Assembly (NCBI RefSeq): GCF_000016425.1 | Contig: NC_009380.1 | Location: forward strand, 310,001-374,000 | Source: Salinispora tropica CNB-440 | GTDB taxonomy: Bacteria > Actinomycetota > Actinomycetes > Mycobacteriales > Micromonosporaceae | Direction: 5' to 3' | Length of the DNA: 64,000 bases | Part shown: positions 50,680 to 58,997 of the stretch, piece by piece | How positions within the stretch are numbered: the first letter of the stretch is position 1 | Layout of the letters: the number at the start of each line of letters is the position of its first letter | The notes under the pieces: model-generated | What the model saw: only the letters and a program-made list of their open reading frames with translations | Database searches by the model: none | What the model was told of the DNA's origin: nothing | Translations under genes and position numbers: made by a program

Positions 50680-51528
50680 GTGAGCGCCGTCCATCCGGGG
50701 TACGCCCCACCCTCCGGCCCTGATCGCCCGCCGCCCCGGTCGCGGGCCCGGCGCTGGCTGCTCGCGGGCACGCTGGCCTGGGCGGTGCTGCTGGCCGGGC
50801 TGGCCTGGTGGTCGGCCCGCACCGATGAGCCGACGGTGCAGGAACAGCGCACGATCGGGCAGGCGGTGCCGGTGGTCGACGATGCGGTCGGCCGGCTCGT
50901 CGCCGCGCTCGACGGCACGGCGTGGGCGATGACCCCGTCCCGGGTCGAGCAGGGCTGCCGGGTCACACCGTTCAGCGCGGGCACCGAACTGATTCGAGGG
51001 ATCGACGTCCTGGTCGCCGAAGGTGGTGAGCGTGACCTGCTCGGCAAGGTCGCCGACTCGCTGCCGGAACGCTGGCGAGCCGGTGTCCGGGTCGCCGCGG
51101 ACGGCCCGCTGCTGCGCGCGGACGCCGGCGAGTTTGTCCTGGTTGAGGGGGAGTCGACGAGTCCTGGTCGGGTCCGGTTCACGGTGCTGACCGGCTGCCG
51201 CCCGACCGACGTCGAATTCGCCGGTCTGCTGCCCGAGAGCCCGCCCGAACCGGCGCTGCGTGCCGCGTTGCAGGCGTTGGGCCGCCCCGTTCCCGAGCGT
51301 TCGGACGAGGTCGTGGCATCCTGCCCCGGGGGTGCGAAGGCGTGGACCCAGCGGGTGGCTGCCGGCGCCGGGCCGGCGTCGTTGAGCGCACTGGCCCCGT
51401 TGGCAGCCGGCGCCGTCGTGATCGACACACCCGAGGCGTACGCCTACCGGCGCGGCTCTGGCCTGGTCGTCGCCGACGCCACCGGCGACCAACTGCATCT
51501 GGCGTTCTCGACCGGGTGCGTCGACTGA
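50680..51528 (+). CDS. Membrane-anchored extracytoplasmic protein, unknown function
   Basis: This 282-residue protein has a Pro-rich cytosolic start, one membrane helix (WLLAGTLAWAVLLAGLAWW, about 26-44), then an outside domain with Cys residues (GCRVTPFSAG, LTGCRPTDV, VASCPGGAK, FSTGCVD) that could pair as disulfides. No family is recognised. GTG start with a weak CACGAT box 6 bases upstream. Confidence 0.68.
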   Translation: MSAVHPGYAPPSGPDRPPPRSRARRWLLAGTLAWAVLLAGLAWWSARTDEPTVQEQRTIGQAVPVVDDAVGRLVAALDGTAWAMTPSRVEQGCRVTPFSAGTELIRGIDVLVAEGGERDLLGKVADSLPERWRAGVRVAADGPLLRADAGEFVLVEGESTSPGRVRFTVLTGCRPTDVEFAGLLPESPPEPALRAALQALGRPVPERSDEVVASCPGGAKAWTQRVAAGAGPASLSALAPLAAGAVVIDTPEAYAYRRGSGLVVADATGDQLHLAFSTGCVD

Positions 51529-51646
51529 CGACGGCGTTTCCGCCCGGTCCGCGTCCTCGGTCAGTCGCCGTGGGCGGCGTCACGCACCCTCACCACGATG
51601 TGAGATAGCGTCAATATGCGTCGGCTGAGCCCTCTAACCTGCGCGG

Positions 51647-52435
51647 ATGACCAGCGAAGATCTTCAGTTCACGGTTCTGGGTTGTGCAACGCCGTATCCG
51701 AGTGTGGACAATCCTTGTTCCGGCTACCTGGTGACGGGTGGGGGCGCCCGGGTGTGGGTGGATGCGGGCAGTGGGACGCTGGCTCAGCTGCAACGACATG
51801 TCCGGTTGGACGAACTGGACGCCATCTGGATCTCGCACCTGCACGCTGACCACAGCGCCGACCTCCTGACCGCCTACTACGGGGCGCTGTACGCCGATAT
51901 CCAGCTCGCGGCTCCGATCCCGCTGTACGGCCCGCCCGGCATCGCCGACCGATTGGCGCACTTCCTGACCAACACCGCGACCCGCAGCCCGATCGAATCT
52001 GCCTTCGCCGTCGAGGAGCTACACGACGGGCATCGGGTGGAGGTCGGCGCGCTGACGTTGACCAGCCAGGCGGTGGCGCACGGTATCCCCGCTTTCGCTC
52101 TGCGTGTCGACAATGCGGGCCGGTCGTTGGTGTACTCCGGAGACACGGCCCCCTGTCCTGGCCTGACGAGTCTGGCCAGGGGTTGCGATGTGCTGCTGTG
52201 TGAGGCCGAGAGCGCGCAGGCTCCGAGCGCGGGGGAACAGGTTCACCACACGCCGGAGGATGCCGGTGACACTGCTCGGTTGGCCGAGGCGAGACGCTTG
52301 ATCGTCACACACATTGGGCGGTTCCTCACCCCGCAGCAGGCAGTGACGCGTGCCTCGACCCGGTTCGACGGTCCCATCGACCACGCCGCCCCCGGTGCCA
52401 CCCATCCGGTTGACCGAGTCGTCACCCCCCGATGA
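51647..52435 (+). CDS. Metallo-beta-lactamase-fold hydrolase (ribonuclease Z-like)
   Basis: This 262-residue protein has the metal-site motif SHLHADHSADL near residue 66, the Asp-containing SGDTAPCPGL and a late histidine in LIVTHIGRF, the layout of the RNase Z / CAMP phosphodiesterase-like group. Substrate (RNA, cyclic nucleotide or small ester) is not determined. ATG 51647 has TAACCT ending 6 bases upstream, so it is probably leaderless. Confidence 0.85.
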   Translation: MTSEDLQFTVLGCATPYPSVDNPCSGYLVTGGGARVWVDAGSGTLAQLQRHVRLDELDAIWISHLHADHSADLLTAYYGALYADIQLAAPIPLYGPPGIADRLAHFLTNTATRSPIESAFAVEELHDGHRVEVGALTLTSQAVAHGIPAFALRVDNAGRSLVYSGDTAPCPGLTSLARGCDVLLCEAESAQAPSAGEQVHHTPEDAGDTARLAEARRLIVTHIGRFLTPQQAVTRASTRFDGPIDHAAPGATHPVDRVVTPR

Positions 52436-52572
52436 GTCGACGGCGCTACCGCTTTCGCAGCGGCCCGTCGTGCTGACCACCGTCTGCCTGATCCCGGTTG
52501 TGGTCGTCCGACGAACCTCGGAACGTCGGCCGCAGAAGGACAACGTCATGCGGCAGGAGGCGGCGTGGAGCG

Positions 52573-52947
52573 CTAGTAGACGAGCGCTCGGGCCTCCTCG
52601 GCCATGATCTCCTCAAGGAAGACCGCCGAACCGGCGATCCGGATGCCCGGCAGCACGTCGCCGGGCCCGATGTCCCGGCGGGCCGCGCACTGCGTGCAGG
52701 CGGTCAACCGGCCCGTCGTCAGAATGACGTGTAGCAGCTCTCCCAGCGGGGCCGCGTGCGGCAGCTCGAACTCCTGCGCCCGGCCGGGTAGCGCGAACCA
52801 GGTCGCCTCCCCGGTCAGCCAGAGCGAGACATCAACTCCGGCGGCGGCTGCGGTGGCGGCGATGGTGAACGCCTGGGCGCACCGCTCCGGGGCATCTGCG
52901 CCGGCGGTGACCTTGACGACGAGGGTTCGGCCCACGGGTGCCAGCAT
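52573..52947 (-). CDS. DsrE-like protein
   Basis: This protein of about 124 residues has a DsrE/DsrF-like alpha/beta fold: VVKVTAGADAPERCAQAF, AAGVDVSLWLTGEATW and a Cys pair in ACTQCAARR that could carry or reduce sulfur. It may handle sulfane sulfur, in keeping with the recalled link of this chromosomal region to sulfur genes. Start is uncertain (ATG 52947, GTG 52935 or a further upstream site). A palindromic CATAGGATAG at its start can supply -10 boxes to both strands. Confidence 0.72.
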   Translation of the reverse strand: MLAPVGRTLVVKVTAGADAPERCAQAFTIAATAAAAGVDVSLWLTGEATWFALPGRAQEFELPHAAPLGELLHVILTTGRLTACTQCAARRDIGPGDVLPGIRIAGSAVFLEEIMAEEARALVY

Positions 52948-52960
52948 AGGATAGTCGCCG

Positions 52961-53065
52961 ATGGTCACCGAGATAGGGTTCGTGAGTTTGCTGGTCGCAG
53001 GCCTGGGCGCGCTCGCCGGTGGCCTGGTCTATCTAGCGGTACGCATATCGAGAGGGCATGAGTGA
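52961..53065 (+). CDS. 34-residue membrane peptide coupled to nitrobindin gene
   Basis: The short ORF encodes one membrane helix (FVSLLVAGLGALAGGLVYLA, about residues 7-26) and a basic tail. Its stop codon overlaps the GTG of the nitrobindin-like gene by four bases, so translation is coupled. TAGGAT lies 8 bases upstream of the ATG. Function unknown; it may anchor or assist the heme protein. Confidence 0.6.
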   Translation: MVTEIGFVSLLVAGLGALAGGLVYLAVRISRGHE

Positions 53066-53652
53066 GCGACGAGAATCCGCTTCAGCCGCCGTGGCTGAAC
53101 GCGCCTCCGGTGGATTCGTACCCCTACGAGGAGAGCCACGACCTGCGTACCGGACCCAAACTGCACCCCACTCTGGACGGCCTGCTGCCGTACATCGGGG
53201 TGTGGCGGGGTCGGGGTCGGGGTGGCTACCCCACCATCGAGGATTTTGACTTCGCGCAGGAGATCCGGATTAGCCACGACGGCCGTCCGTTCCTCTGCTA
53301 CGAGTCGCGTGCGTGGCTGCTGGACGAGCAGAGCCGCCCGATCCGTCCGGCCGGACGGGAGATGGGTTGGTGGCGGCCGGTGCTCGACGGTGACCGGGCG
53401 ACCAACGAGTGGGAAGCGCTGATGAGCACCCCCACGGGTGTGATGGAGCTGCACCTCGGCAAGCGCACCGGCACCCAGCTCGAGTTCGCCACCGACGCGG
53501 TGGTCCGCACTCCCACCGCGAAGGAGGTGACCGCCGGTCACCGCCTCTTCGGCATCGTGGAGGGCGCCCTGCTCTACGCGCAGGAGATGGCCGCGGTCGG
53601 CCACGGCCTCACCCCGCACCTGTCCGCCCGGCTGATTCGGGTGGGCGGCTGA
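53062..53652 (+). CDS. Nitrobindin-like heme-binding protein (DUF1794/FABP-like)
   Basis: This 196-residue protein has the GxWxGxG start of the beta-barrel (YIGVWRGRGRGGYPTIEDF), followed by HDGRPFLCYESRAWLL and a late histidine in MAAVGHGLTPHLSARL that is placed as the heme ligand in the family. Nitrobindins bind heme and isomerise peroxynitrite. The GTG start is fixed by the overlap with the upstream 34-residue ORF. It converges on the PabC-like gene. Confidence 0.85.
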   Translation: MSDENPLQPPWLNAPPVDSYPYEESHDLRTGPKLHPTLDGLLPYIGVWRGRGRGGYPTIEDFDFAQEIRISHDGRPFLCYESRAWLLDEQSRPIRPAGREMGWWRPVLDGDRATNEWEALMSTPTGVMELHLGKRTGTQLEFATDAVVRTPTAKEVTAGHRLFGIVEGALLYAQEMAAVGHGLTPHLSARLIRVGG

Positions 53653-53654
53653 GG

Positions 53655-54521
53655 TCAGTCCGGTTGGTCGTCGTCGGGCGGGACGGGGAAGCCGAGCAGG
53701 GCCTGCAACCGCCGGGTGTAGGCCGACCGCGGTCGGTCGATGCCGTCGAGGACGCGAACCTCGACCAGGCCTCGGACCGACGAGCTGAACCAGACAGCGT
53801 CCGCTGCGTGTAGCTCGGCCGGGGTCGCCAGCTGCTCGTGTGCGGTCAGCCCCACCTCTTCGGCGTTGGCCAGCAGCCAGGCGACGGTGGTGCCGGGCAG
53901 GATGCCCGCCGCGGCGGGCACCGTGCGGAGCGCTCCGCCGGTGAGCCACAGGACGTTGGCGGTCGGCCCCTCCAGGACGAACCCGTCGGTGGAGGTCCAG
54001 AGCGCGTCGTTGACGCCACTGCGGGACGCCCACCGGCGGGCGGCGTTGTGCACCGCGTACGACGTGGTCTTGCTGGCGGTGGGCAGCCAGTCCAGGCCGG
54101 CGCGGCCGCGGGCCGGTACGCCCAGTGGCAACGTCGCCACGGTGATTCCGTCCCGGCGCGCCGCCCGAGCCGACGGGGGCACCGGGGCCAGCGTGGCGTA
54201 CGCGGTCGGGGCTGCGCCGTCCGCCACGCCTCGGGTGCAGACCAGCCGCAGCGCCCCCTCGACCTCGCTGGGCCAGCCGACGCAGATCTCGTCGAGCAAC
54301 CCGACCAGAGCGCCGGTCGGGGGCAGGGTGAGGTCCAAAGCCGGCGCCGCCCGGGTCATCCGTTCCAGGTGTGCCTCCCGCAGCCAGGGCCGGCCCGCCC
54401 GTAGGTGCATCGTTTCGAAGAGTCCGTCGCCGTGCAGGACGCCCAGGTCGTCGCCGCGTAGCACCGGCTCCGTGACCGGCACCCGGCCACGCCCGAGCAC
54501 CGCGATCCGTGCCGTCGTCAT
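53655..54521 (-). CDS. Class IV aminotransferase, aminodeoxychorismate lyase type
   Basis: This 288-residue fold-type IV PLP enzyme has a start region with GDGLFETMHLRAGRPWL, the PLP-binding lysine in LPTASKTTSYAVHNAARRW, and the cofactor-contact loop GFVLEGPTANVLWLTGG. It probably makes p-aminobenzoate from aminodeoxychorismate (folate), or acts on a branched-chain or D-amino acid. TATGCT lies 8 bases before ATG 54521. Confidence 0.8.
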   Translation of the reverse strand: MTTARIAVLGRGRVPVTEPVLRGDDLGVLHGDGLFETMHLRAGRPWLREAHLERMTRAAPALDLTLPPTGALVGLLDEICVGWPSEVEGALRLVCTRGVADGAAPTAYATLAPVPPSARAARRDGITVATLPLGVPARGRAGLDWLPTASKTTSYAVHNAARRWASRSGVNDALWTSTDGFVLEGPTANVLWLTGGALRTVPAAAGILPGTTVAWLLANAEEVGLTAHEQLATPAELHAADAVWFSSSVRGLVEVRVLDGIDRPRSAYTRRLQALLGFPVPPDDDQPD

Positions 54522-54653
54522 GGCCGCCGAGCATAGGGCCTGGGCCGGCCGTACCGAGTGGGTCCGGCGCTGCACCACCGACACGGGTTCCGGCGGAGCC
54601 GGGCCGGCAGTACGGGCGAACGATGTTCGGCGCGAGCGAACTATGATCGGACG

Positions 54654-55082
54654 GTGTCCGAATCCTCCCTCGCGGAACTACTCCGGGCCCGTGGGCTGCG
54701 CTTGACGGCGCAGCGGCAGCTCGTCCTTCAGGCGGTGCTGGATCTGGGGCACGCCACGCCGGAGCAGGTCCACACGGCCGTCCGGGAGGTGGCCGCGGGG
54801 GTCAACATCACTACCATCTACCGCACGCTGGAGCTGCTGGAACGGCTCGGCCTGGTGACCCACACCCATCTCTCGCACGGCTCGCCGACCTTCCATGCGG
54901 CGGGGGAGGACCAGCACGTGCACCTGGTCTGCCGGGAGTGCGGCGCGATCGACGAGATCGATCCCGCCCTGCTGCGCCCGTTGGCCGACCAGCTTGCCGC
55001 GCAGCGGGGGTTCCGGGTTGACATCGGCCATGTCTCCCTTTTCGGCCGCTGTGATCGCTGTGGGAACGGGGAGCAGGAATGA
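54654..55082 (+). CDS. Fur-family metal regulator
   Basis: This 142-residue protein has the winged helix (LRLTAQRQLVLQAVLDLGH, ITTIYRTLELLERLGLV) and a dimerisation domain with HVHLVCRECG and a second CDRCG, the structural zinc cysteines. Family members sense Fe, Zn or peroxide; the type cannot be fixed here. GTG 54654 has TATGAT 6 bases upstream (leaderless). It overlaps the YgfZ gene by 4 bases, which suggests a link to iron or Fe-S metabolism. Confidence 0.87.
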   Translation: MSESSLAELLRARGLRLTAQRQLVLQAVLDLGHATPEQVHTAVREVAAGVNITTIYRTLELLERLGLVTHTHLSHGSPTFHAAGEDQHVHLVCRECGAIDEIDPALLRPLADQLAAQRGFRVDIGHVSLFGRCDRCGNGEQE

Positions 55083-56188
55083 TCGACATCGTCGGGGCGG
55101 TCTCTGTCGAAAGCATCGACGAGGCCAGCCGGGATCAGCCGGAGCCGGCGCACGCCGCGGCGGGTGTCCGGTCGGTGGCGGCGCACTACGGGGACCCACT
55201 GCGCGAGCAGCGCACCCTGGAGACGGGGGTCGGCCTGGTCGACCGCTCGCACCGGGGGGTGATCGCGGTGCCGGGCGAGGATCGGCTCGGTTGGTTGCAC
55301 ACGCTCACCACCCAGCACCTGGCGGATCTGCCCGATGGGCAGGGCACCGAGTTGCTGGTGCTCTCACCGCACGGGCACGTCGAGCAGCACGCGATGGTCG
55401 CCGAGGAGGGCGGTACGACCTGGCTGGACACCGAGCCGGGCGACACCGGTGGGCTGCTCGGGTATCTGGAGCGGATGCGCTTCTTCAGCAAGGTGGAGCC
55501 GCGCGACGTGACGCCGGACCACGCCCTGCTCTCGCTGGTCGGGCCGGCGGCGGTGGACGCCGTGGCGACGCTCGGCGTGTCCGACCTGGCGGAGCCGGAC
55601 TTGCTCGAGGTGCCCGGCCCGAAGTTCCGGGCGGGCTCGGTGCCGCCCCGGCCGACGGTGCGGTACGACGTCCGTGCGTTGCCGATCGGGGGCTGGGCCC
55701 GCCGTGGCCCGCTCGGCGTCGACCTGCTGGTGGCGCGGGAGGGCATGGGCCGGGTGGTCGCCGAGCTGCGCGGCGCGGATGTGCCGGTCGTCGGGCTCTG
55801 GGCCTATGAGGCGGTGCGGGTGGCCGCTCGCCGGCCTCGGGTGGGGCTGGATACCGACCACCGGAGCATTCCGGCGGAGGTGGACCTGGTCGGGCCGGCC
55901 GTACACCTGGAGAAGGGCTGCTACCGGGGGCAGGAGACGGTGGCCCGGGTGCACAACATGGGTCGCCCGCCGCGTCGGCTCGTCCTCCTGCACCTGGACG
56001 GGGTGACCACGGACCAGCCGCCGTCGGCCGGCACTCCGGTGACTCGGGATGGTCGGACGGTCGGCTTCGTCGGTACCGCCGTGCACCACCACGAGCTGGG
56101 CCAGGTCGCCCTGGCGGTGGTCAAGCGCAACGTCCCCGACGACGCCCGGCTGCTGGTCGGAGAGACTGCCGCGATGATCGATGGCTAG
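55079..56188 (+). CDS. ygfZ: YgfZ/GcvT-fold folate-binding protein
   Basis: This 369-residue protein has the YgfZ signature VHLEKGCYRGQETVARVHNM (KGCYxGQE), with the GcvT-like fold and LGWLHTLTTQHLADLP near residue 65. YgfZ aids repair or use of Fe-S clusters with tetrahydrofolate. The ATG overlaps the Fur-family stop (ATGA), so the two are coupled. Confidence 0.87.
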   Translation: MIDIVGAVSVESIDEASRDQPEPAHAAAGVRSVAAHYGDPLREQRTLETGVGLVDRSHRGVIAVPGEDRLGWLHTLTTQHLADLPDGQGTELLVLSPHGHVEQHAMVAEEGGTTWLDTEPGDTGGLLGYLERMRFFSKVEPRDVTPDHALLSLVGPAAVDAVATLGVSDLAEPDLLEVPGPKFRAGSVPPRPTVRYDVRALPIGGWARRGPLGVDLLVAREGMGRVVAELRGADVPVVGLWAYEAVRVAARRPRVGLDTDHRSIPAEVDLVGPAVHLEKGCYRGQETVARVHNMGRPPRRLVLLHLDGVTTDQPPSAGTPVTRDGRTVGFVGTAVHHHELGQVALAVVKRNVPDDARLLVGETAAMIDG

Positions 56189-56299
56189 GGGATGATCTCC
56201 TCCGGAAGCTGTTGAGAGCGGAAGGGTTCGGGTCTTTCGGCCGGCGCACCGGAAGACTTCCGGTCGAACGGTTGTGGGCCGGGCGACTAGGATCCGGGC

Positions 56300-57142
56300 A
56301 TGACGACAGGGACGTTGATCACGGTTGCCCCGACCGGGGCGGAGTCGGCCAAGGCCGAGGTGCCGGCGCTGCCGGTCACCCTCGATGAGCTGCTGCTGAC
56401 CGCGAAGGAGTGCGAGGCCTTGGGTGCCTCCGTGGTCCACGTACACGTCCGGGACGGCGAGGCACAGCCGACCCTCGACCAGGGGCGGCTGCGCGAGACC
56501 GTCGCGGCGCTTCGCGAGAGCACCGATCTGGTCGTGCAGCTCTCCTCGGGTGGCGCGGTGAGCGACCCGGAGGCCGACCGGCTCGCCGTGCTCGACGCCG
56601 CCCCCGACATGGCCTCCTGCACGATGGGCACGGTCAACTTCGGTGCCGACGTTTTTCTCAACCGGTGGGAGTTCATCGTCGAGCTGCACACCCGGATGCA
56701 GGAGCGGGGCATCGTCCCGGAGTACGAGATCTTCGACCTGGGGCACCTCACCGCCCTGCAACGCCTGCTCGGCACGTACGGCCTGCCCGCCGGCGGGCAC
56801 GTGCACGTCGACTTCGTCATGGGCGTGCCCGGCGGAATGCCCGGCACCCCAGCGGCCCTGGTCGCCGCCGAGCAGATGCTGCGGGATCTGCCGGCCGGCA
56901 CCACGTTCTCGGCGACCGGCGTCGGTCGTAGCACGATCCCGGTCCTGCTGGCCTCGCTCTCGGCGGGCGGACACCTCCGGGTGGGCATGGAGGACACGGT
57001 GACCTACGCCAAGGGTCAGCCGGTCGAGTCCAACATGCAGCTCGTGGCCCGCGCGGTCGCCTTCGCCCAACTCGCTCAGCGCCTTCCGCTCACCACCACC
57101 GAGGCCCGTGAACTGCTCGGCCTGCCCGCCCTCCGTCGGTAA
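56300..57142 (+). CDS. BKACE-family (beta-keto acid cleavage) enzyme
   Basis: This 280-residue TIM-barrel protein has the zinc-binding ASVVHVHVRDGEAQP near residue 45, followed by CTMGTVNFGADVFLN and the C-terminal MEDTVTYAKGQPVESN. BKACE enzymes condense a beta-keto acid with acetyl-CoA; the keto-acid substrate varies and is unknown here. ATG 56300 has TAGGAT ending 6 bases upstream (leaderless). Confidence 0.85.
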   Translation: MTTGTLITVAPTGAESAKAEVPALPVTLDELLLTAKECEALGASVVHVHVRDGEAQPTLDQGRLRETVAALRESTDLVVQLSSGGAVSDPEADRLAVLDAAPDMASCTMGTVNFGADVFLNRWEFIVELHTRMQERGIVPEYEIFDLGHLTALQRLLGTYGLPAGGHVHVDFVMGVPGGMPGTPAALVAAEQMLRDLPAGTTFSATGVGRSTIPVLLASLSAGGHLRVGMEDTVTYAKGQPVESNMQLVARAVAFAQLAQRLPLTTTEARELLGLPALRR

Positions 57143-57235
57143 GTGGTGTACCGGGGGTCGCCCCCTGACGTGGCGTTCCCGATCCCCTGGTTGCCCGTCG
57201 GCTGGACGTTCCCGACGGGCGGTAACGTCCACGCC

Positions 57236-58195
57236 GTGGGAAAGACGTACGAGGGCGGCGTGCCGCTCGTTGAGGTGGTCCGATCGGGTTTCGTTGAGGG
57301 CGTGCATCGCGGGTCGGTGGTAGCGCTCGACGCGACTGGTGCGGCGGTGGCGAGGGCGGGGGATGTGACGTCGCCGATCTTCCCCCGATCGTCGAACAAG
57401 CCGTTGCAGACGGTCGGGATGATCCGTGCGGGCCTGCGGCTGACCGACCCGGCTGACCTCGCCCTGGTCTCGGCCAGCCACGAGGGGGAGGATTTCCACC
57501 GGGCCCGGGTCGGTGGGTTGTTGGCGCGGTCCGGGCTCGACGAGTCTGCGTTGCACTGCCCGCCCGACCTGCCGGCGGATGAGGAGGCGAGGGCGGCGGT
57601 CCTCCGCGCCGGCGGTGGTCCGACCCGGATCCAGATGAACTGCTCTGGAAAACACAGCGGAATGCTGCTGACCTGTCAGGCGGCGGGCTGGCCCGTGGAG
57701 GGGTACTGGCGCAGCGAGCACCCGTTGCAGGAGCGGTTGCGGGCAGTGGTTGAGGAGTTCGCCGATGAGCCGGTGACGGCGATCGGGATCGACGGCTGCG
57801 GCGCACCGGTGCTGGCCGTGTCGTTGTCTGGTCTTGCGATGGCATATCTGCGGCTCGTGCAGGCGGAACCGGGCTCGCCGGGGCGGGCGGTGGCCGACTC
57901 GATGCGGGCTCATCCGGAGATCATCGGCGGTACGCGGGCCGACGACAGTCGGGTGATGCGGGCTGTGCCGGGGCTGCTCGCGAAGATTGGTGTGGAGGGG
58001 GTCATCGCTGCGGCGGTTCCCGGCGTCGGTGCGGTCGCGTTGAAGATCGACGATGGCGCCGGCCGGGCTCGGATGCCGGTGCTGGTCTCCGCGCTGCGCC
58101 GGCTTGGGGTGACCGCACCGGCGTTGGCGGAGTTCGCCGAGGTCCCGCTCCTTGGCGGGGGGCAGCCGGTAGGGCTCGTTCGGTCGCTCTGGTAG
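57236..58195 (+). CDS. L-asparaginase II-type amidohydrolase
   Basis: This 319-residue protein belongs to the thermolabile/Rhizobium-type asparaginase family: VSASHEGEDFHRARVGGLLA, QMNCSGKHSGMLLTCQAAG and IGIDGCGAPVLAVSLSGLA are its key motifs. It would convert asparagine to aspartate and ammonia. GTG 57236 is chosen because TAACGT ends 7 bases upstream; earlier in-frame starts lack support and would add a Pro-rich stretch. Confidence 0.87.
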   Translation: MGKTYEGGVPLVEVVRSGFVEGVHRGSVVALDATGAAVARAGDVTSPIFPRSSNKPLQTVGMIRAGLRLTDPADLALVSASHEGEDFHRARVGGLLARSGLDESALHCPPDLPADEEARAAVLRAGGGPTRIQMNCSGKHSGMLLTCQAAGWPVEGYWRSEHPLQERLRAVVEEFADEPVTAIGIDGCGAPVLAVSLSGLAMAYLRLVQAEPGSPGRAVADSMRAHPEIIGGTRADDSRVMRAVPGLLAKIGVEGVIAAAVPGVGAVALKIDDGAGRARMPVLVSALRRLGVTAPALAEFAEVPLLGGGQPVGLVRSLW

Positions 58196-58271
58196 CCCGT
58201 CCGGGCGTGTGGTGCTGGCTGCGGCTGGGCAGTCGGCACCGTGGCTGCGGCCATATCGGGTGCTAACTCTG

Positions 58272-58319
58272 GCTAGCGATTCGCTTGCAGGAGCTAGCAC
58301 CGCGAGCTAGCGTTGAGTT
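58272..58319 (+). promoter_or_regulatory. Promoter with three GCTAGC operator sites
   Basis: GCTAGC occurs at 58272-58277, 58293-58298 and 58306-58311, with a GCTAAC at 58262-58267. TTGCAG (58284-58289) and TAGCGT (58308-58313) form a candidate promoter with an 18-base spacer, 6 bases before ATG 58320. One site overlaps the -10 and one lies in the spacer, a layout that suits repression, probably by the HTH protein encoded next. Confidence 0.6.
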
Positions 58320-58895
58320 ATGGCCAGTGGTAAGGACCTTCCCAACATTGGCGGGTTCATTCGGGACCTGCGACGGAGTGCGAAGATTTCCCTCCGGCAG
58401 CTGTCCGAGCAGGCGGGAGTCAGCAACCCGTACCTGAGTCAGATCGAGCGCGGGCTGCGTAAGCCCAGCGCAGAGGTGCTCCAGCAGCTTGCCAGCGCGT
58501 TGCGGGTCTCCACTCCGGCGATGTATCTGCGGGCCGGGCTGTTGGACGACCGGGAGGGGCAGGGTGTCCTTGCCGCGATCGCAGCGGACTCGGACCTGAC
58601 CATGGCGCAGAAGCAGTCGCTGACCCAGATCTACGAGACGTTCCGTCGAGAGAACGCACGGCTCGCGGAGGCGACCGCCGCCGCCGACGCGGCATCGGCG
58701 ACCACCGAGGCCGCGACCGGCACGACCACCGCAGAGCCGACGACCGGCACGGTCACCACCGAATCAGTCACCGGCCTGCCCACGACCGAACCGGAGCCGG
58801 GCCCAGCCCAGCCCTCCGGGGCCTCCGCCGACCTGGCCAACATCGCGGTCACCGGACCGACGACAACCGGGGGCACGCCGACCGGCGGTGCGTGA
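58320..58895 (+). CDS. XRE-family helix-turn-helix regulator
   Basis: This 191-residue protein has an N-terminal HTH (GGFIRDLRRSAKISLRQLSE, VSNPYLSQIERGLRKPSAE, about residues 11-65) and a Thr/Ala/Pro-rich disordered C-terminus with no sensor domain. The ATG is leaderless by the TAGCGT rule and its promoter carries repeated GCTAGC sites, so self-repression is likely. It stands directly ahead of the HbhA-like gene, the same order I recall for Rv0474-Rv0475 in mycobacteria. Confidence 0.87.
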   Translation: MASGKDLPNIGGFIRDLRRSAKISLRQLSEQAGVSNPYLSQIERGLRKPSAEVLQQLASALRVSTPAMYLRAGLLDDREGQGVLAAIAADSDLTMAQKQSLTQIYETFRRENARLAEATAAADAASATTEAATGTTTAEPTTGTVTTESVTGLPTTEPEPGPAQPSGASADLANIAVTGPTTTGGTPTGGA

Positions 58896-58997
58896 TGCGC
58901 ATCGTCACCGAGCCCGGCTCCATTCCCGCCCTGACTCCAATGAAGGCCGCCCGAAGGGCGACCCCGAAGCCGCCGACGCGGTCAAAGAGGAGAAAAG

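Noticed and set aside
55364..58300. A 978-codon open frame on the minus strand
   Set aside because: It lies antisense to YgfZ, BKACE and asparaginase genes, all with clear motifs. Its product is rich in Arg, His and Gln, as expected from the complement of high-GC genes.
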